Assembly (NCBI RefSeq): GCF_000761485.1
Contig: NZ_JPMX01000019.1
Coordinates: forward strand, 1-64,000
DNA length: 64,000 bases
Direction of reading: 5' to 3'
DNA from: Modestobacter caceresii
Lineage (GTDB): Bacteria > Actinomycetota > Actinomycetes > Mycobacteriales > Geodermatophilaceae
The notes under the pieces were generated by a model. That model ran no database searches. It was not told the DNA's origin and saw only the letters and a program-made list of their open reading frames with translations. Numbering within the stretch: position 1 is the stretch's first letter; every line of letters begins with the position of its first letter. A program made the translations under genes and the position numbers. Positions 25,816 through 36,048 of the stretch are shown here, one piece after another.

Positions 25816-27009
25816 GTGGCCAAGGCCAAGTTCGAGCGGACCAAGCCGCACGTCAACATCGGCACCATCGGGCACATCGACCACGGCAAGACGACGCTGA
25901 CCGCGGCGATCACCAAGGTGCTGCACGACAAGTTCCCGAACCTCAACGAGGCGTCCGCGTTCGACATGATCGACAAGGCGCCCGAGGAGAAGGCTCGCGG
26001 CATCACGATCTCGATCGCCCACGTCGAGTACCAGACCGAGAACCGGCACTACGCGCACGTCGACTGCCCCGGGCACGCCGACTACATCAAGAACATGATC
26101 ACCGGTGCCGCGCAGATGGACGGCGCCATCCTGGTGGTCGCCGCCACCGACGGCCCGATGCCGCAGACCAAGGAGCACGTGCTCCTGGCCCGCCAGGTCG
26201 GCGTCCCCTACATCGTGGTGGCGCTGAACAAGGCCGACATGGTCGACGACGAGGAGATCCTCGAGCTCGTCGAGCTGGAGGTCCGCGAGCTGCTGTCCGA
26301 GTACGAGTTCCCGGGCGACGACGTCCCCGTGGTCCGCGTCTCGGCGCTGAAGGCCCTCGAGGGCGACGCCGAGTGGGGCGACAAGCTCATGGAGCTCATG
26401 AACGCCGTCGACACGGCGATCCCCGAGCCCGAGCGTGAGATCGACAAGCCGTTCCTCATGCCCGTCGAGGACGTCTTCACGATCACCGGCCGTGGCACGG
26501 TCGTCACCGGCCGCGTCGAGCGCGGCATCGTCAAGGTCTCCGAGGAGATCGAGATCGTCGGCATCCGCCCGAACTCGACCAAGACGACCGTCACCGGCGT
26601 CGAGATGTTCCGCAAGCTGCTCGACCAGGGCCAGGCCGGGGACAACGTCGGCCTGCTGCTGCGCGGCATCAAGCGCGAGGACGTCGAGCGTGGCCAGGTC
26701 GTCGTGAAGCCGGGTTCCATCACCCCGCACACGAACTTCGAGGGCTCGGTCTACATCCTCTCGAAGGACGAGGGTGGTCGGCACACGCCGTTCTTCAACA
26801 ACTACCGTCCGCAGTTCTACTTCCGGACGACGGACGTCACCGGCGTCGTCACGCTGCCTGCGGGCACCGAGATGGTCATGCCGGGTGACAACACCGAGAT
26901 GTCGGTGGAGCTGATCCAGCCCATCGCCATGGAGGAAGGCCTGCGCTTCGCGATCCGCGAGGGTGGCCGCACCGTCGGCGCCGGCCGGGTCGTCAAGATC
27001 AACCAGTGA
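25816..27009 (+). CDS. tuf: Elongation factor Tu
   Basis: 397 residues. [49 protein letters not shown] and NKADM are intact, followed by domains II and III. Delivers aminoacyl-tRNA to the ribosome. GTG 25816 has GACGAGAGGAACCCA upstream. It is the last gene of the str operon; two hairpins separate it from rpsJ. Confidence 0.98.
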   Translation: MAKAKFERTKPHVNIGTIGHIDHGKTTLTAAITKVLHDKFPNLNEASAFDMIDKAPEEKARGITISIAHVEYQTENRHYAHVDCPGHADYIKNMITGAAQMDGAILVVAATDGPMPQTKEHVLLARQVGVPYIVVALNKADMVDDEEILELVELEVRELLSEYEFPGDDVPVVRVSALKALEGDAEWGDKLMELMNAVDTAIPEPEREIDKPFLMPVEDVFTITGRGTVVTGRVERGIVKVSEEIEIVGIRPNSTKTTVTGVEMFRKLLDQGQAGDNVGLLLRGIKREDVERGQVVVKPGSITPHTNFEGSVYILSKDEGGRHTPFFNNYRPQFYFRTTDVTGVVTLPAGTEMVMPGDNTEMSVELIQPIAMEEGLRFAIREGGRTVGAGRVVKINQ

Positions 27010-27015
27010 CACCTC

Positions 27016-27048
27016 GACGGGCGGCGGCCGGTTCGGCCGCCGCCCGTC
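27016..27048 (+). terminator. Strong terminator after tuf
   Basis: GACGGGCGGCGGCCG (27016-27030) pairs perfectly with CGGCCGCCGCCCGTC (27034-27048), 15 bp. Confidence 0.75.
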
Positions 27049-27052
27049 AACC

Positions 27053-27071
27053 GGGTCGGGAGACCCGACCC
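27053..27071 (+). promoter_or_regulatory. Second hairpin, upstream of rpsJ
   Basis: GGGTCGGG (27053-27060) pairs with CCCGACCC (27064-27071) over AGA. It may be part of the tuf terminator region or of the S10 leader. No convincing separate promoter was seen; rpsJ starts 57 bases later. Confidence 0.4.
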
Positions 27072-27128
27072 CGGGTCAGCAGACCCACTTGTACTTTCAC
27101 AACCGATCGGCAGGAGCGAAGACAACCG

Positions 27129-27434
27129 ATGGCGGGACAGAAGATCCGCATCCGGCTGAAGGCCTACGACCACGAGGCCATCGATGCCTCGGCTCGGCGC
27201 ATCGTGGACACGGTGACGAAGACCGGAGCGCGCGTCGTCGGCCCGGTGCCGCTGCCGACGGAGAAGAACGTGTACTGCGTCATCCGCTCGCCGCACAAGT
27301 ACAAGGACTCGCGCGAGCACTTCGAGATGCGTACGCACAAGCGGCTCATCGACATCCTCGACCCGACGCCGAAGACGGTCGACGCGCTGATGCGCATCGA
27401 CCTGCCGGCCTCGGTCGACGTCAACATCCAGTAA
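27129..27434 (+). CDS. rpsJ: 30S ribosomal protein S10
   Basis: 101 residues. [25 protein letters not shown] start and [21 protein letters not shown] are diagnostic. S10 also acts as NusE in antitermination, binding the NusG KOW domain encoded earlier in this window. ATG 27129 matches family length and has GGCAGGAGCG upstream; a longer frame from 27006 covers the tuf terminator. First gene of the S10 operon. Confidence 0.98.
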   Translation: MAGQKIRIRLKAYDHEAIDASARRIVDTVTKTGARVVGPVPLPTEKNVYCVIRSPHKYKDSREHFEMRTHKRLIDILDPTPKTVDALMRIDLPASVDVNIQ

Positions 27435-27448
27435 GGGCTGTCCCAGAC

Positions 27449-28114
27449 ATGGCGAGCACATTCCGTGGTCTCCTCGGCGAGAAGCTGGGGATGACCCAGG
27501 TATTCGACGAGAACAACCGCATCGTGCCGGTGACCGTCATCAAGGCGGGCCCGTGCGTGGTCACCCAGGTGCGCACCCCTGAGAAGGACGGCTACTCCGC
27601 CGTCCAGCTCGGTTTCGGTGCGATCGACCCCCGCAAGGTGAACAAGCCCGAGGGCGGGCACTTCGCCAAGGCAGGCGTCACCCCGCGACGGCACCTGGTC
27701 GAGCTGCGCACCGAGGACGCCGCCGACTACTCGGTCGGGCAGGAGCTGACCGCCGAGGTCTTCTCCGACGTGGCCAAGGTCGACGTCATCGGCACCAGCA
27801 AGGGCAAGGGCACCGCCGGCGTCATGAAGCGTCACGGCTTCAAGGGCCTCGGCGCCGGCCACGGCACCCACCGCAAGCACCGCGCCCCCGGCTCGATCGG
27901 CGGGGCCTCCACCCCGGGTCGTGTCTTCAAGGGCGTCCGCATGGCCGGGCGCATGGGCGCGGTCACCACGACCACGCTCTCGCTGAAGGTCCACCAGGTC
28001 GACACGGAGAAGGGCCTGGTCCTGATCAAGGGCGCTGTCCCCGGTCCGCGCGGCGGGCTCCTGCTCGTCCGTTCCGCGGTCAAGGGCGGCCCCGTAGGGA
28101 GTGACGCGAAGTGA
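27449..28114 (+). CDS. rplC: 50S ribosomal protein L3
   Basis: 221 residues. [13 protein letters not shown] start; the long loop [33 protein letters not shown] reaches toward the peptidyl-transferase centre. ATG 27449 follows rpsJ by 14 bases. The TGA overlaps the rplD GTG by four bases. Confidence 0.97.
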   Translation: MASTFRGLLGEKLGMTQVFDENNRIVPVTVIKAGPCVVTQVRTPEKDGYSAVQLGFGAIDPRKVNKPEGGHFAKAGVTPRRHLVELRTEDAADYSVGQELTAEVFSDVAKVDVIGTSKGKGTAGVMKRHGFKGLGAGHGTHRKHRAPGSIGGASTPGRVFKGVRMAGRMGAVTTTTLSLKVHQVDTEKGLVLIKGAVPGPRGGLLLVRSAVKGGPVGSDAK

Positions 28115-28899
28115 CCGTATCGACATCGGCAGGTCCGGTCGGCACCCGGTCCGACCGCCAGGTCGACGTCCGGACGCCGGCGGGGGAGACCTCCGGCAGC
28201 GTCACGCTGCCCGGCGAGCTGTTCGACGCCCCGGCCAACGTCTCGCTGCTGCACCAGGTCGTCGTGGCCCAGCTGGCCGCGGCCCGCCAGGGCACGCACT
28301 CGACCAAGACGCGTGCCCAGGTCAGCGGTACCGGCGCCAAGCCGTACCGCCAGAAGGGCACCGGCCGTGCCCGTCAGGGTTCGCTGCGTTCGCCGCAGTT
28401 CACCGGCGGTGGCATCTCGCACGGTCCGCAGCCGCGGAACTACGAGCAGAAGACGCCCAAGAAGATGAAGGCCGCCGCCCTGCGCGGTGCCCTCTCCGAC
28501 CGGGCTCGTGACGGCCGCGTGCACGTCGTCTCCGCGTTCGTCGACGGCGACGCGCCCTCGACCAAGGCCGCGCTCAAGGTCCTGGACGCGATCAGCACCG
28601 CCAAGCGCGTGCTGGTCGTCCTCGACCGCGACGACGTCCTCAACTGGGTCAGCCTGCGCAACGTGCCGCGGGTGCACCTGATCGAGGCCGGTCAGCTGAA
28701 CACCTACGACGTGCTGGTGTCCGACGAGGTCGTCTTCACCGAGACCGCGCTCACCGAGTACGTCACCGGCCCGGCCCGGGGCGGCAAGGGCGCGGCCTCC
28801 TCGGCCGAGCTCCCCGACCTGGAGACCCACGAGATCGACGGCGACGTGCCCTCGATCGCGCCGGCCACCACGACCGAGACGTCCGAGGAGAAGGCATGA
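28111..28899 (+). CDS. rplD: 50S ribosomal protein L4
   Basis: 262 residues, longer than the ~205 of Escherichia coli through Pro/Thr/Glu-rich ends. The exit-tunnel loop [31 protein letters not shown] is intact, with no macrolide-resistance-type deletion. In some bacteria L4 represses the S10 operon. GTG 28111 overlaps the rplC stop (GTGA), and its stop overlaps the rplW ATG (ATGA). Confidence 0.97.
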   Translation: MTVSTSAGPVGTRSDRQVDVRTPAGETSGSVTLPGELFDAPANVSLLHQVVVAQLAAARQGTHSTKTRAQVSGTGAKPYRQKGTGRARQGSLRSPQFTGGGISHGPQPRNYEQKTPKKMKAAALRGALSDRARDGRVHVVSAFVDGDAPSTKAALKVLDAISTAKRVLVVLDRDDVLNWVSLRNVPRVHLIEAGQLNTYDVLVSDEVVFTETALTEYVTGPARGGKGAASSAELPDLETHEIDGDVPSIAPATTTETSEEKA

Positions 28900-29198
28900 G
28901 CGTCCGCGACCCCCGGGACGTGCTGCTGTCCCCGGTCATCTCGGAGAAGAGCTACGGGCTGCTGGACGAGAACAAGTACACGTTCATCGTCCGGCCCGAC
29001 GCGAACAAGACCCAGATCAAGATCGCTGTGCAGCAGGTCTTCAACGTGAAGGTCCTCGCCGTCAACACGATCAACCGCCAGGGGAAGAGGAAGCGCTCCA
29101 AGGGCGCTGTGATGGGGAAGCGCAAGGACACCAAGCGCGCCATCGTCTCCGTTGCCCCCGGTGACCGCATCGAGCTCTTCGGTGGACCCGGCGCCTGA
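28896..29198 (+). CDS. rplW: 50S ribosomal protein L23
   Basis: 100 residues. [28 protein letters not shown] start is typical; the segment [22 protein letters not shown] binds 23S rRNA at the tunnel exit, where trigger factor and SRP dock. ATG 28896 is inside the last codons of rplD (ATGA overlap). Confidence 0.97.
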   Translation: MSVRDPRDVLLSPVISEKSYGLLDENKYTFIVRPDANKTQIKIAVQQVFNVKVLAVNTINRQGKRKRSKGAVMGKRKDTKRAIVSVAPGDRIELFGGPGA

Positions 29199-29252
29199 GC
29201 GCCGGTGACCACCGATCGGACCAGAGAGAACAGACAGGGACTCTGAGGAACC

Positions 29253-30086
29253 ATGGCCATCCGTAAGTACAAGCCGACGACGCCGGGCCGCCGCGGCTCG
29301 TCCGTCGCCGACTTCGCCGAGGTCACCCGCGACCATCCCGAGAAGTCGCTGGTCCGACCGCTGCACGGTCGTGGCGGGCGCAACGTCCACGGTCGTGTGA
29401 CTGCTCGTCACCAGGGCGGTGGGCACAAGCGCGCCTACCGCCTCATCGACTTCCGCCGGGCCGACAAGGACGGTGTGCCGGCCAAGGTCGCGCACATCGA
29501 GTACGACCCGAACCGCACCTCGCGCATCGCGCTGCTGCACTTCGCCGACGGGGAGAAGCGCTACATCATCGCCCCGGCGAAGCTGAAGCAGGGCGACACG
29601 GTCGAGTGCGGCCCGGCGGCCGACATCAAGCCGGGCAACAACCTGCCGCTGCGCAACATCCCGGTCGGCACGGTCATCCACGCCATCGAGCTGCGGCCCG
29701 GTGGCGGGGCCAAGATCGCCCGCTCGGCCGGCACCAGCGTCCAGCTGGTCGCCCGTGAGGGTCGTTTCGCCCAGCTGCGGATGCCCTCGGGCGAGATCCG
29801 CAACGTCGACGTCCGCTGCCGCGCCACCATCGGCGAGGTCGGCAACGCCGAGCAGTCGAACATCAACTGGGGCAAGGCCGGCCGGATGCGGTGGAAGGGC
29901 AAGCGCCCGACCGTCCGTGGTGTCGCCATGAACCCGGTGGACCACCCGCACGGTGGTGGTGAGGGCAAGACCTCCGGTGGCCGGCACCCGGTCAACCCGA
30001 AGGGCAAGCCGGAGGGCCGGACGCGCAAGCGCAAGGCCAGTGATGCCCTGATCGTGCGCCGCCGGCGCACCAACAAGAAGCGCTGA
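29253..30086 (+). CDS. rplB: 50S ribosomal protein L2
   Basis: 277 residues. [21 protein letters not shown] start; [12 protein letters not shown], and the C-terminal [18 protein letters not shown] with the conserved His of the peptidyl-transferase region. ATG 29253 follows CTGAGGAACC. The 54 bases before it contain no conserved ORF. Confidence 0.98.
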   Translation: MAIRKYKPTTPGRRGSSVADFAEVTRDHPEKSLVRPLHGRGGRNVHGRVTARHQGGGHKRAYRLIDFRRADKDGVPAKVAHIEYDPNRTSRIALLHFADGEKRYIIAPAKLKQGDTVECGPAADIKPGNNLPLRNIPVGTVIHAIELRPGGGAKIARSAGTSVQLVAREGRFAQLRMPSGEIRNVDVRCRATIGEVGNAEQSNINWGKAGRMRWKGKRPTVRGVAMNPVDHPHGGGEGKTSGGRHPVNPKGKPEGRTRKRKASDALIVRRRRTNKKR

Positions 30087-30109
30087 GCGGGTAGAGGAGT
30101 CCGACAGAC

Positions 30110-30391
30110 ATGCCACGCAGCCTCAAGAAGGGCCCGTTCGTCGACGACCACCTGCTCGCCAAGGTGGACGTCCAGAACGACAAGGGCACCAAGAACGTCA
30201 TCCGCACCTGGTCGCGGCGTTCGACGATCATCCCCGACATGCTCGGGCACACGATCGCCGTGCACGACGGCCGCAAGCACGTCCCGGTGTTCGTCACCGA
30301 GGCGATGGTCGGGCACAAGCTCGGCGAGTTCGCGCCCACGCGCACCTTCCGTGGGCACGTCAAGGACGACCGCCGGTCGCGGCGCGGCTGA
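30110..30391 (+). CDS. rpsS: 30S ribosomal protein S19
   Basis: 93 residues. [19 protein letters not shown] and [30 protein letters not shown] are diagnostic. It sits in the small-subunit head with S13. ATG 30110 has AGAGGAG upstream. Confidence 0.98.
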   Translation: MPRSLKKGPFVDDHLLAKVDVQNDKGTKNVIRTWSRRSTIIPDMLGHTIAVHDGRKHVPVFVTEAMVGHKLGEFAPTRTFRGHVKDDRRSRRG

Positions 30392-30419
30392 GCGACGACC
30401 AGGTAGAGAAGAGACCCAG

Positions 30420-30887
30420 ATGACTTCCCAGTTGGGACAGGAGATGCCGGTCGCCCGGGCCACGGCCCGGTTCGTCAGCGTCACCCCCATGAAGGCCCGC
30501 CGGGTGGTGGACATGATCCGCTACCTGCCGACCGACGAGGCCCTGGCACTGCTGCGCTTCACCCCGCAGACCGCCAGCGAGCCGGTGGCCAAGGTCGTCG
30601 CCAGCGCGGTCGCCAACGCCGAGCACAACCTGCAGTTGGACCCCGCAGCGCTGGTCGTCAGCGCCGCGTTCGTCGACGAGGGCCCCACGCTCAAGCGGAT
30701 CCGTCCGCGTGCGCAGGGCCGGGCGTTCCGCATCAACAAGCGGACCAGCCACATCACCGTCGAGGTGACCGAGGTGAGCTCGAGCGCTGAGCTGGCACTG
30801 CGGTCGCGCAAGGCACGTCGGGAGACCGGGCAGTCTGGCCCGGCCACCCAGCAGCAGAAGAGCAACACGAGGGGAGGGACCCGCTAG
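30420..30887 (+). CDS. rplV: 50S ribosomal protein L22
   Basis: 155 residues; the core (~115) contains [19 protein letters not shown] and the tunnel hairpin [20 protein letters not shown]. The last ~35 residues ([18 protein letters not shown]...) are a disordered basic tail. ATG 30420 is chosen over longer frames by homology and the AGAGAAGAG upstream. Its TAG shares one base with the rpsC GTG. Confidence 0.96.
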   Translation: MTSQLGQEMPVARATARFVSVTPMKARRVVDMIRYLPTDEALALLRFTPQTASEPVAKVVASAVANAEHNLQLDPAALVVSAAFVDEGPTLKRIRPRAQGRAFRINKRTSHITVEVTEVSSSAELALRSRKARRETGQSGPATQQQKSNTRGGTR

Positions 30888-31816
30888 TGGGTCAGAAGGT
30901 CAACCCGCACGGGTTCCGGCTCGGCATCACCACCGACTACAAGTCCCGGTGGTACGCGGACAAGCTGTACGCCGACTACGTCAAGGAAGACGTGGCCATC
31001 CGGAAGCTCATGGGCAAGGGCATGGAGCGCGCCGGTATCTCGAAGGTGGAGATCGAGCGCACCCGTGACCGGGTCCGAGTGGACATCCACACCGCCCGGC
31101 CGGGCATCGTCATCGGTCGCCGTGGTGCGGAGGCCGACCGCATCCGCGGTGAGCTGGAGAAGCTCACCGGCAAGCAGGTGCAGCTGAACATCCTCGAGGT
31201 GAAGAACCCCGAGTCCGACGCGCAGCTGGTCGCCCAGGGTGTCGCCGAGCAGCTCTCCAGCCGGGTCAGCTTCCGTCGTGCCATGCGCAAGGCGATGCAG
31301 TCCGCGCAGCGCAGCCCGCAGGTCAAGGGCATCCGGGTGCAGTGCTCGGGTCGCCTCGGCGGCACCGAGATGAGCCGTTCGGAGTTCTATCGCGAAGGCC
31401 GCGTGCCGCTGCACACGCTCCGGGCGAACATCGACTACGGCATCTACGAGGCCCGCACGACCTTCGGCCGCATCGGTGTGAAGGTCTGGATTTACAAGGG
31501 CGACGCCAGCGGTTCGCGCGCGGAGCGGGAGGCCCTCGAGGCCCTCGCGCAGCGTCAGCAGCGCCGTGAGCGCGCCCAGCGTCCCCAGCGGCGGTCCGGC
31601 TCGTCCGGCACCACTGCCGGGGGCACCGAGGCAGGCCGCGCTGCGGCTGACGCCCCGGTCTCCACCGAGCAGCCGGCCGAGGCTCCCGCGGACGCCACCA
31701 GCGCCGTCGCCGTCGTCTCGGGTGAGGCTGCTCCCGCGCAGAGCATCGGCGAGGCCGCTGGTGCCGAGGGCACCGCGGCCGCGAAGGCCGCCGGCGCCGA
31801 GAACACGGAGGGCTGA
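30887..31816 (+). CDS. rpsC: 30S ribosomal protein S3 with Ala/Glu-rich C-terminal tail
   Basis: 309 residues. The N-terminal KH domain ([25 protein letters not shown]) and the RNA-binding C-domain ([33 protein letters not shown]) end near residue 215. The remaining ~95 residues are low-complexity Ala, Gly, Glu and Thr, an extension larger than most bacterial S3. GTG 30887 overlaps the rplV stop by one base. Confidence 0.97.
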   Translation: MGQKVNPHGFRLGITTDYKSRWYADKLYADYVKEDVAIRKLMGKGMERAGISKVEIERTRDRVRVDIHTARPGIVIGRRGAEADRIRGELEKLTGKQVQLNILEVKNPESDAQLVAQGVAEQLSSRVSFRRAMRKAMQSAQRSPQVKGIRVQCSGRLGGTEMSRSEFYREGRVPLHTLRANIDYGIYEARTTFGRIGVKVWIYKGDASGSRAEREALEALAQRQQRRERAQRPQRRSGSSGTTAGGTEAGRAAADAPVSTEQPAEAPADATSAVAVVSGEAAPAQSIGEAAGAEGTAAAKAAGAENTEG

Positions 31817-31819
31817 CCA

Positions 31820-32236
31820 GTGCTCATCCCACGTCGGGTCAAGCACCGCAAGCAGCACCACCCCGACCGCACCGGGCGGGCCAAGGGCGGCACCGCGATC
31901 AACTTCGGTGACTTCGCGATCCAGGCTCTCGAGCCCGCGTACGTGACCAACCGGCAGATCGAGTCCGCTCGTATCGCCATGACGCGTCACATCAAGCGTG
32001 GCGGCAAGGTGTGGATCTCGATCTACCCCGACCGCCCGCTGACGAAGAAGCCGGCCGAGACCCGCATGGGTTCCGGCAAGGGCTCGCCCGAGTGGTGGGT
32101 GGCGAACGTCAAGCCCGGTCGGATCATGTTCGAGCTGTCGGGTGTCGCCGAGCCGGTGGCCCGCGAGGCCATGCGCCGCGCGATCCACAAGCTCCCCATG
32201 AAGTGCCGCTTCATCACTCGCGAAGGAGAGGTGTGA
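31820..32236 (+). CDS. rplP: 50S ribosomal protein L16
   Basis: 138 residues. [24 protein letters not shown] start, [33 protein letters not shown]. It contacts the A-site tRNA region of the large subunit. GTG 31820 lies three bases after rpsC; its TGA shares one base with the rpmC ATG (TGATG). Confidence 0.98.
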   Translation: MLIPRRVKHRKQHHPDRTGRAKGGTAINFGDFAIQALEPAYVTNRQIESARIAMTRHIKRGGKVWISIYPDRPLTKKPAETRMGSGKGSPEWWVANVKPGRIMFELSGVAEPVAREAMRRAIHKLPMKCRFITREGEV

Positions 32237-32469
32237 TGGCCGCCGGCCTCACTGCGCCTGAGCTGCGCGAGCTGTCCGCCGACGAGCTGGCCACCCGGCT
32301 GCGCGAGTCGCGCGAAGAGCTGTTCAACCTGCGGTTCCAGGTGGCCACCGGCCAGCTGGACAACAACCGGCGACTGCAGACCGTCCGCCGCGACATCGCC
32401 CGGATCTACACGATCATGCGCGAGCGCGAGCTCGGTCTCTCGGTCGCCCCGAACGAGGGTGTCGCATGA
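32236..32469 (+). CDS. rpmC: 50S ribosomal protein L29
   Basis: 77 residues. [39 protein letters not shown] is the complete helical hairpin family core. It lies by the tunnel exit next to L23. ATG 32236 overlaps the rplP stop by one base, and its stop overlaps the rpsQ ATG by four. Confidence 0.97.
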   Translation: MAAGLTAPELRELSADELATRLRESREELFNLRFQVATGQLDNNRRLQTVRRDIARIYTIMRERELGLSVAPNEGVA

Positions 32470-32768
32470 GCGAGGTCACCAACACCGCCGATACCTCGAC
32501 CGGCCCCGGCCTGGCCGGGCGTGGCTACCGCAAGGTCCGTGAGGGCCTGGTCGTCAGCGACAAGATGGACAAGACCATCGTCGTCGAGGTCGAGGACCGC
32601 GTGAAGCACGGGCTGTACGGCAAGGTTCTGCGTCGCACCAGCAAGCTGAAGGCGCACGACGAGCAGAACACCGCCGGCATCGGCGACCGGGTGCAGATCA
32701 TGGAGACGCGCCCCACCTCCGCCACCAAGCGGTGGCGTCTGGTGACGGTCGTGGAGAAGGCCAAGTAA
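32466..32768 (+). CDS. rpsQ: 30S ribosomal protein S17
   Basis: 100 residues. [46 protein letters not shown] is diagnostic, after a ~15-residue Thr/Asp-rich N-terminus. Last gene of the S10 operon; a 200-base spacer with a 13-bp hairpin separates it from rplN. Confidence 0.97.
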   Translation: MSEVTNTADTSTGPGLAGRGYRKVREGLVVSDKMDKTIVVEVEDRVKHGLYGKVLRRTSKLKAHDEQNTAGIGDRVQIMETRPTSATKRWRLVTVVEKAK

Positions 32769-32863
32769 GAAGTCGACAACCGGCCTCTCGGGGTCGGTGA
32801 GCAGGGAGTACCCTGGACGACTGGTGCGCTCTTCGGAGCTCGCCGCATCCCGGTACCCGTGCA

Positions 32864-32899
32864 CGGACGCACCGGCGGCGCTCGCTGCCGGTGCGTCCG
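32864..32899 (+). terminator. Terminator between S10 and spc operons
   Basis: CGGACGCACCGGC (32864-32876) pairs perfectly with GCCGGTGCGTCCG (32887-32899) over a 10-base loop. A second stem pairs ACAGCCGG with CCGGCTGT about 15 bases on. TACCCT (32809-32814) is a possible -10 upstream, without a good -35. Confidence 0.6.
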
Positions 32900-32968
32900 C
32901 ACGTGGGTGCCGGACAGCCGGTTCACCGATCCGGTCCGGCTGTCGCCACTCAGATTCAGGAGCAGGAA

Positions 32969-33337
32969 GTGATCCAGCAGGAGTCGCGGCTCAGGGTCGC
33001 CGACAACACCGGGGCCAAGGAGATCTTGTGCATCCGCGTGCTCGGTGGCTCGGGGCGTCGCTACGCGGGCATCGGTGACGTCATCGTCGCCACCGTTAAG
33101 GACGCGCTGCCGGGCGCAGGCGTCAAGAAGGGCGATGTGGTCAAGGCCGTCATCGTCCGCACGGTCAAGGAGCGCCGTCGTCCGGACGGCTCCTACATCC
33201 GCTTCGACGAGAACGCCGCGGTGATCATCCGCGACAGCGGCGACCCGCGCGGCACGCGCATCTTCGGCCCCGTCGGCCGGGAGCTGCGCGACAAGCGCTT
33301 CATGCGGATCATCTCGCTCGCTCCGGAGGTGTTGTGA
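32969..33337 (+). CDS. rplN: 50S ribosomal protein L14
   Basis: 122 residues, standard. [36 protein letters not shown] 32969 gives the normal N-terminus and follows CAGGAGCAGGAA; longer frames run into the hairpin. First gene of the spc operon. Confidence 0.98.
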   Translation: MIQQESRLRVADNTGAKEILCIRVLGGSGRRYAGIGDVIVATVKDALPGAGVKKGDVVKAVIVRTVKERRRPDGSYIRFDENAAVIIRDSGDPRGTRIFGPVGRELRDKRFMRIISLAPEVL

Positions 33338-33339
33338 TC

Positions 33340-33687
33340 ATGGCTCAGCCGACGAGCGGGAAGACCCCGTCGATGAAGGTCAAGAAGGGCGACTCCGTCG
33401 TCGTCCTGGCCGGCAAGGACAAGGGTGCCAAGGGCCGCGTCATCGCGGCCTTCCCCCGGACCCAGAAGGTCCTGGTGGAGGGCATCGGCCGGGTGAAGAA
33501 GCACACCCGGATCAGCACCACCCAGCGCGGTGCCCAGCAGGGCGGGATCGTCACGCAGGAGGCCGCCATCCACGTGAGCAACGTGATGGTGATCGACTCC
33601 GAGGACAAGCCGACCCGGGTCGGTTACCGCAAGGACGAGGAAGGCCGCAACATCCGGGTCTCGCGGCGCACCGGTAAGGACCTCTGA
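33340..33687 (+). CDS. rplX: 50S ribosomal protein L24
   Basis: 115 residues. The KOW motif [25 protein letters not shown] is clear, then [35 protein letters not shown] 33340 is favoured because GGAGGT lies nine bases upstream; GTG 33334 overlapping the rplN stop is an alternative adding two residues, and homologues often start at the internal MKVKKG. Confidence 0.95.
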   Translation: MAQPTSGKTPSMKVKKGDSVVVLAGKDKGAKGRVIAAFPRTQKVLVEGIGRVKKHTRISTTQRGAQQGGIVTQEAAIHVSNVMVIDSEDKPTRVGYRKDEEGRNIRVSRRTGKDL

Positions 33688-33692
33688 TCACC

Positions 33693-34277
33693 ATGAGCGC
33701 ACCCACCCGTGAGCTGCCCCGCATGCTGGCCCGGTACCGCGAGGAGATCGCGCCGGCCCTCCAGTCCGAGTTCGGCTACCCCAACGTCATGCAGATCCCC
33801 GGTCTCGTGAAGATCGTGGTCAACATGGGCGTCGGCGAGGCCACCCGTGACGCCAAGTTGATGGACGGCGCGGTCCGCGACCTCACCGCCATCACCGGCC
33901 AGAAGCCCGCCGTCGTGCGGGCCCGGAAGTCGATCGCGCAGTTCAAGCTGCGCGAGGGCATGCCGATCGGCGCGAAGGTGACCCTCCGCGGCGACCGCAT
34001 GTGGGAGTTCCTGGACCGGCTGCTGTCGCTGGCCCTGCCCCGCATCCGTGACTTCCGTGGCCTGAACCCCAAGCAGTTCGACGGCCACGGCAACTACACG
34101 TTCGGTCTGACCGAGCAGTCGATGTTCCGCGAGATCGACGTCGACAAGATCGACCGGCCCCGCGGCATGGACATCACCCTGGTGACCACCGCCACCACCG
34201 ACGAGGAGGGCCGGGAGCTGCTGTCGCTGCTCGGGTTCCCCTTCGCCGGCCAGACCGTCGTGAACGCCACCCGCTGA
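33693..34277 (+). CDS. rplE: 50S ribosomal protein L5
   Basis: 194 residues. [22 protein letters not shown] and [28 protein letters not shown] are diagnostic. Binds 5S rRNA in the central protuberance. It begins five bases after rplX. Confidence 0.98.
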   Translation: MSAPTRELPRMLARYREEIAPALQSEFGYPNVMQIPGLVKIVVNMGVGEATRDAKLMDGAVRDLTAITGQKPAVVRARKSIAQFKLREGMPIGAKVTLRGDRMWEFLDRLLSLALPRIRDFRGLNPKQFDGHGNYTFGLTEQSMFREIDVDKIDRPRGMDITLVTTATTDEEGRELLSLLGFPFAGQTVVNATR

Positions 34278-34309
34278 CGCGGTCTGCGTAGAAGGTAGGA
34301 GACCAAGAG

Positions 34310-34495
34310 ATGGCCAAGAAGGCCCTTGTCAACAAGGCGGCTCGCACGCCGAAGTTCGCCGTCCGCGGCTACACCCGTTGCCAGCGGTGCGGCCGGCCGC
34401 ACGCGGTCTTCCGCAAGTTCGGCCTGTGCCGGATCTGCCTGCGGGAGATGGCGCACGCGGGCGAGCTGCCCGGCGTGACCAAGTCGAGCTGGTAA
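34310..34495 (+). CDS. rpsZ: 30S ribosomal protein S14, zinc-binding type
   Basis: 61 residues, the short C+ form (about 100 residues in the zinc-free form). Two CxxC pairs, CQRC and CRIC, form the zinc ribbon. ATG 34310 has AAGGTAGGAGACC upstream. A zinc-free paralogue, if present, lies outside the window. Confidence 0.97.
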   Translation: MAKKALVNKAARTPKFAVRGYTRCQRCGRPHAVFRKFGLCRICLREMAHAGELPGVTKSSW

Positions 34496-34508
34496 CAGAC
34501 GCAGTACG

Positions 34509-34530
34509 GCCCGCCCCGCACGGGGCGGGC
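34509..34530 (+). terminator. Hairpin between rpsZ and rpsH
   Basis: GCCCGCCCC (34509-34517) pairs with GGGGCGGGC (34522-34530) over GCAC, inside the spc operon. Likely an attenuator or processing site. Confidence 0.45.
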
Positions 34531-34628
34531 CACTCGCTCCCGGGTACGCCCCGGAGCACCACCCACGTCGCCGAGAGGCCCGCGCACGACAGCGTGCGGA
34601 ACCGCGGTGAGAGAGGCACGACGCACCC

Positions 34629-35039
34629 ATGACGATGACCGACCCGATCGCGGACATGCTCACGCGGATCCGCAACGCCAACCAGGCGTACCACGACGCC
34701 GCGGCCATGCCGTCGTCGAAGCTCAAGACGAAGGTCGCCGCGATCCTCCAGCAGGAGGGCTACATCGGCGGCTGGACCGTCAACGACGTCGAGGTCGAGG
34801 GCCACGTCCGCAAGGAGCTCGTGGTCTCCCTCAAGTACGGCCCGAACCGCGAGCGCAGCATCGCCGGTGTCCGTCGGGTGTCCAAGCCCGGCCTGCGTGT
34901 CTACGCGAAGTCGACTGCCCTGCCCAAGGTCCTGGGCGGCCTCGGGGTGGCGATCATCTCCACCTCCACCGGGCTGCTGACCGACAAGCAGGCGAACAAG
35001 AAGGGCGTGGGTGGGGAAGTCCTCGCCTACGTCTGGTAA
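34629..35039 (+). CDS. rpsH: 30S ribosomal protein S8
   Basis: 136 residues. [19 protein letters not shown] start and the C-terminal [11 protein letters not shown] end are diagnostic. In Escherichia coli S8 represses the spc operon. ATG 34629 is used; a second in-frame ATG two codons later is equally possible. Confidence 0.97.
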   Translation: MTMTDPIADMLTRIRNANQAYHDAAAMPSSKLKTKVAAILQQEGYIGGWTVNDVEVEGHVRKELVVSLKYGPNRERSIAGVRRVSKPGLRVYAKSTALPKVLGGLGVAIISTSTGLLTDKQANKKGVGGEVLAYVW

Positions 35040-35054
35040 GAGGAGCGAGCAGAC

Positions 35055-35594
35055 ATGTCACGGATCGGACGACTCCCGATTCCGGTGCCGAGCGGGGTTG
35101 ACGTCGCCATCGACGGGCGAACGGTCAACGTCTCAGGCCCGAAGGGGAAGCTCAGCCACACGCTGGCAGCTCCCATCACCGTCGAGCACGGTGAGAACGG
35201 CGCGCTGCTGGTGCAGCGTCCCAACGACGAGCGCGAGAGCCGGGCCCTGCACGGCCTGTCCCGCTCGCTCATCGCCAACATGATCACCGGCGTCACCCAG
35301 GGGTACGAGAAGACCCTGGAGATCGTCGGCGTCGGCTACCGCGTGCAGGCCCGTGGGTCGGACCTCGAGTTCGCCCTCGGCTTCAGCCACCCGGTGCTGG
35401 TGAAGGCCCCCGAGGGGATCTCCTTCACCGTCGAGGCCCCCACCCGCCTGCGGGTGAGCGGCATCGACAAGCAGCAGGTCGGCGAGGTCTCCGCCAAGAT
35501 CCGCAAGATCCGCAAGCCCGACCCGTACAAGGGCAAGGGCGTGCGGTACCAGGGCGAGGTCGTCAAGCGCAAGGTCGGGAAGACGGGCAAGTGA
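35055..35594 (+). CDS. rplF: 50S ribosomal protein L6
   Basis: 179 residues. [20 protein letters not shown] start and [19 protein letters not shown] near the C-terminus. Two homologous domains contact the sarcin-ricin region. ATG 35055 has AGAGGAGCGAG upstream; its TGA overlaps the rplR start. Confidence 0.98.
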   Translation: MSRIGRLPIPVPSGVDVAIDGRTVNVSGPKGKLSHTLAAPITVEHGENGALLVQRPNDERESRALHGLSRSLIANMITGVTQGYEKTLEIVGVGYRVQARGSDLEFALGFSHPVLVKAPEGISFTVEAPTRLRVSGIDKQQVGEVSAKIRKIRKPDPYKGKGVRYQGEVVKRKVGKTGK

Positions 35595-36010
35595 TGGCAC
35601 AGGCAGCCAAGACCGAGAAGGGTGTCCGGGTGCACAAGCCCGTCGGCACCGATGTCAGCACCGCGCGCCGCGTCTCGCGGCTGCGCCGGCACAACCGCCT
35701 GCGCAAGCGGGTGGGTGGCACGCCGGAGCGCCCGCGTCTGGTCGTCAAGCGCAGCTCCCGGCACATCCACGTCCAGGTCGTCGACGACACCGTGGGCCGT
35801 ACCCTGGCCAGTGCGTCGACCATGGACGCCAGCCTGAAGGGCGCGGAGGGCGACAAGTCCGCCCTCGCCCGGCAGGTCGGTGCCCTGGTCGCCGAGCGCG
35901 CCAAGGCCGCCGGCATCGCCGCCGTCGTCTTCGACCGTGGCGGCAACCGGTACGCCGGGCGCATCGCCGCCCTGGCGGACGGCGCCCGCGAAGGCGGGCT
36001 GGACTTCTGA
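35594..36010 (+). CDS. rplR: 50S ribosomal protein L18
   Basis: 138 residues. [35 protein letters not shown] and [27 protein letters not shown] are diagnostic; binds 5S rRNA. ATG 35594 shares a base with the rplF stop (TGATG); GTG 35591 would add one residue. Its own stop forms TGATG with a 12-codon mini-ORF. Confidence 0.97.
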   Translation: MAQAAKTEKGVRVHKPVGTDVSTARRVSRLRRHNRLRKRVGGTPERPRLVVKRSSRHIHVQVVDDTVGRTLASASTMDASLKGAEGDKSALARQVGALVAERAKAAGIAAVVFDRGGNRYAGRIAALADGAREGGLDF

Positions 36011-36048
36011 TGAGCACCATCACTGAGCAGATCGAGAGGGACGTCTGA
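36010..36048 (+). CDS. 12-residue mini-ORF coupling rplR to rpsE
   Basis: ATG 36010 shares its A with the rplR TGA, the frame reads [12 protein letters not shown], and its TGA (36046-36048) shares its A with the rpsE ATG. It thus fills the whole gap with TGATG junctions at both ends. The rpsE ribosome site GAGAGGGA lies within it. It could hand terminating ribosomes from rplR to rpsE. A chance ORF is possible in so short a stretch; only conservation would settle it. Confidence 0.4.
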   Translation: MSTITEQIERDV

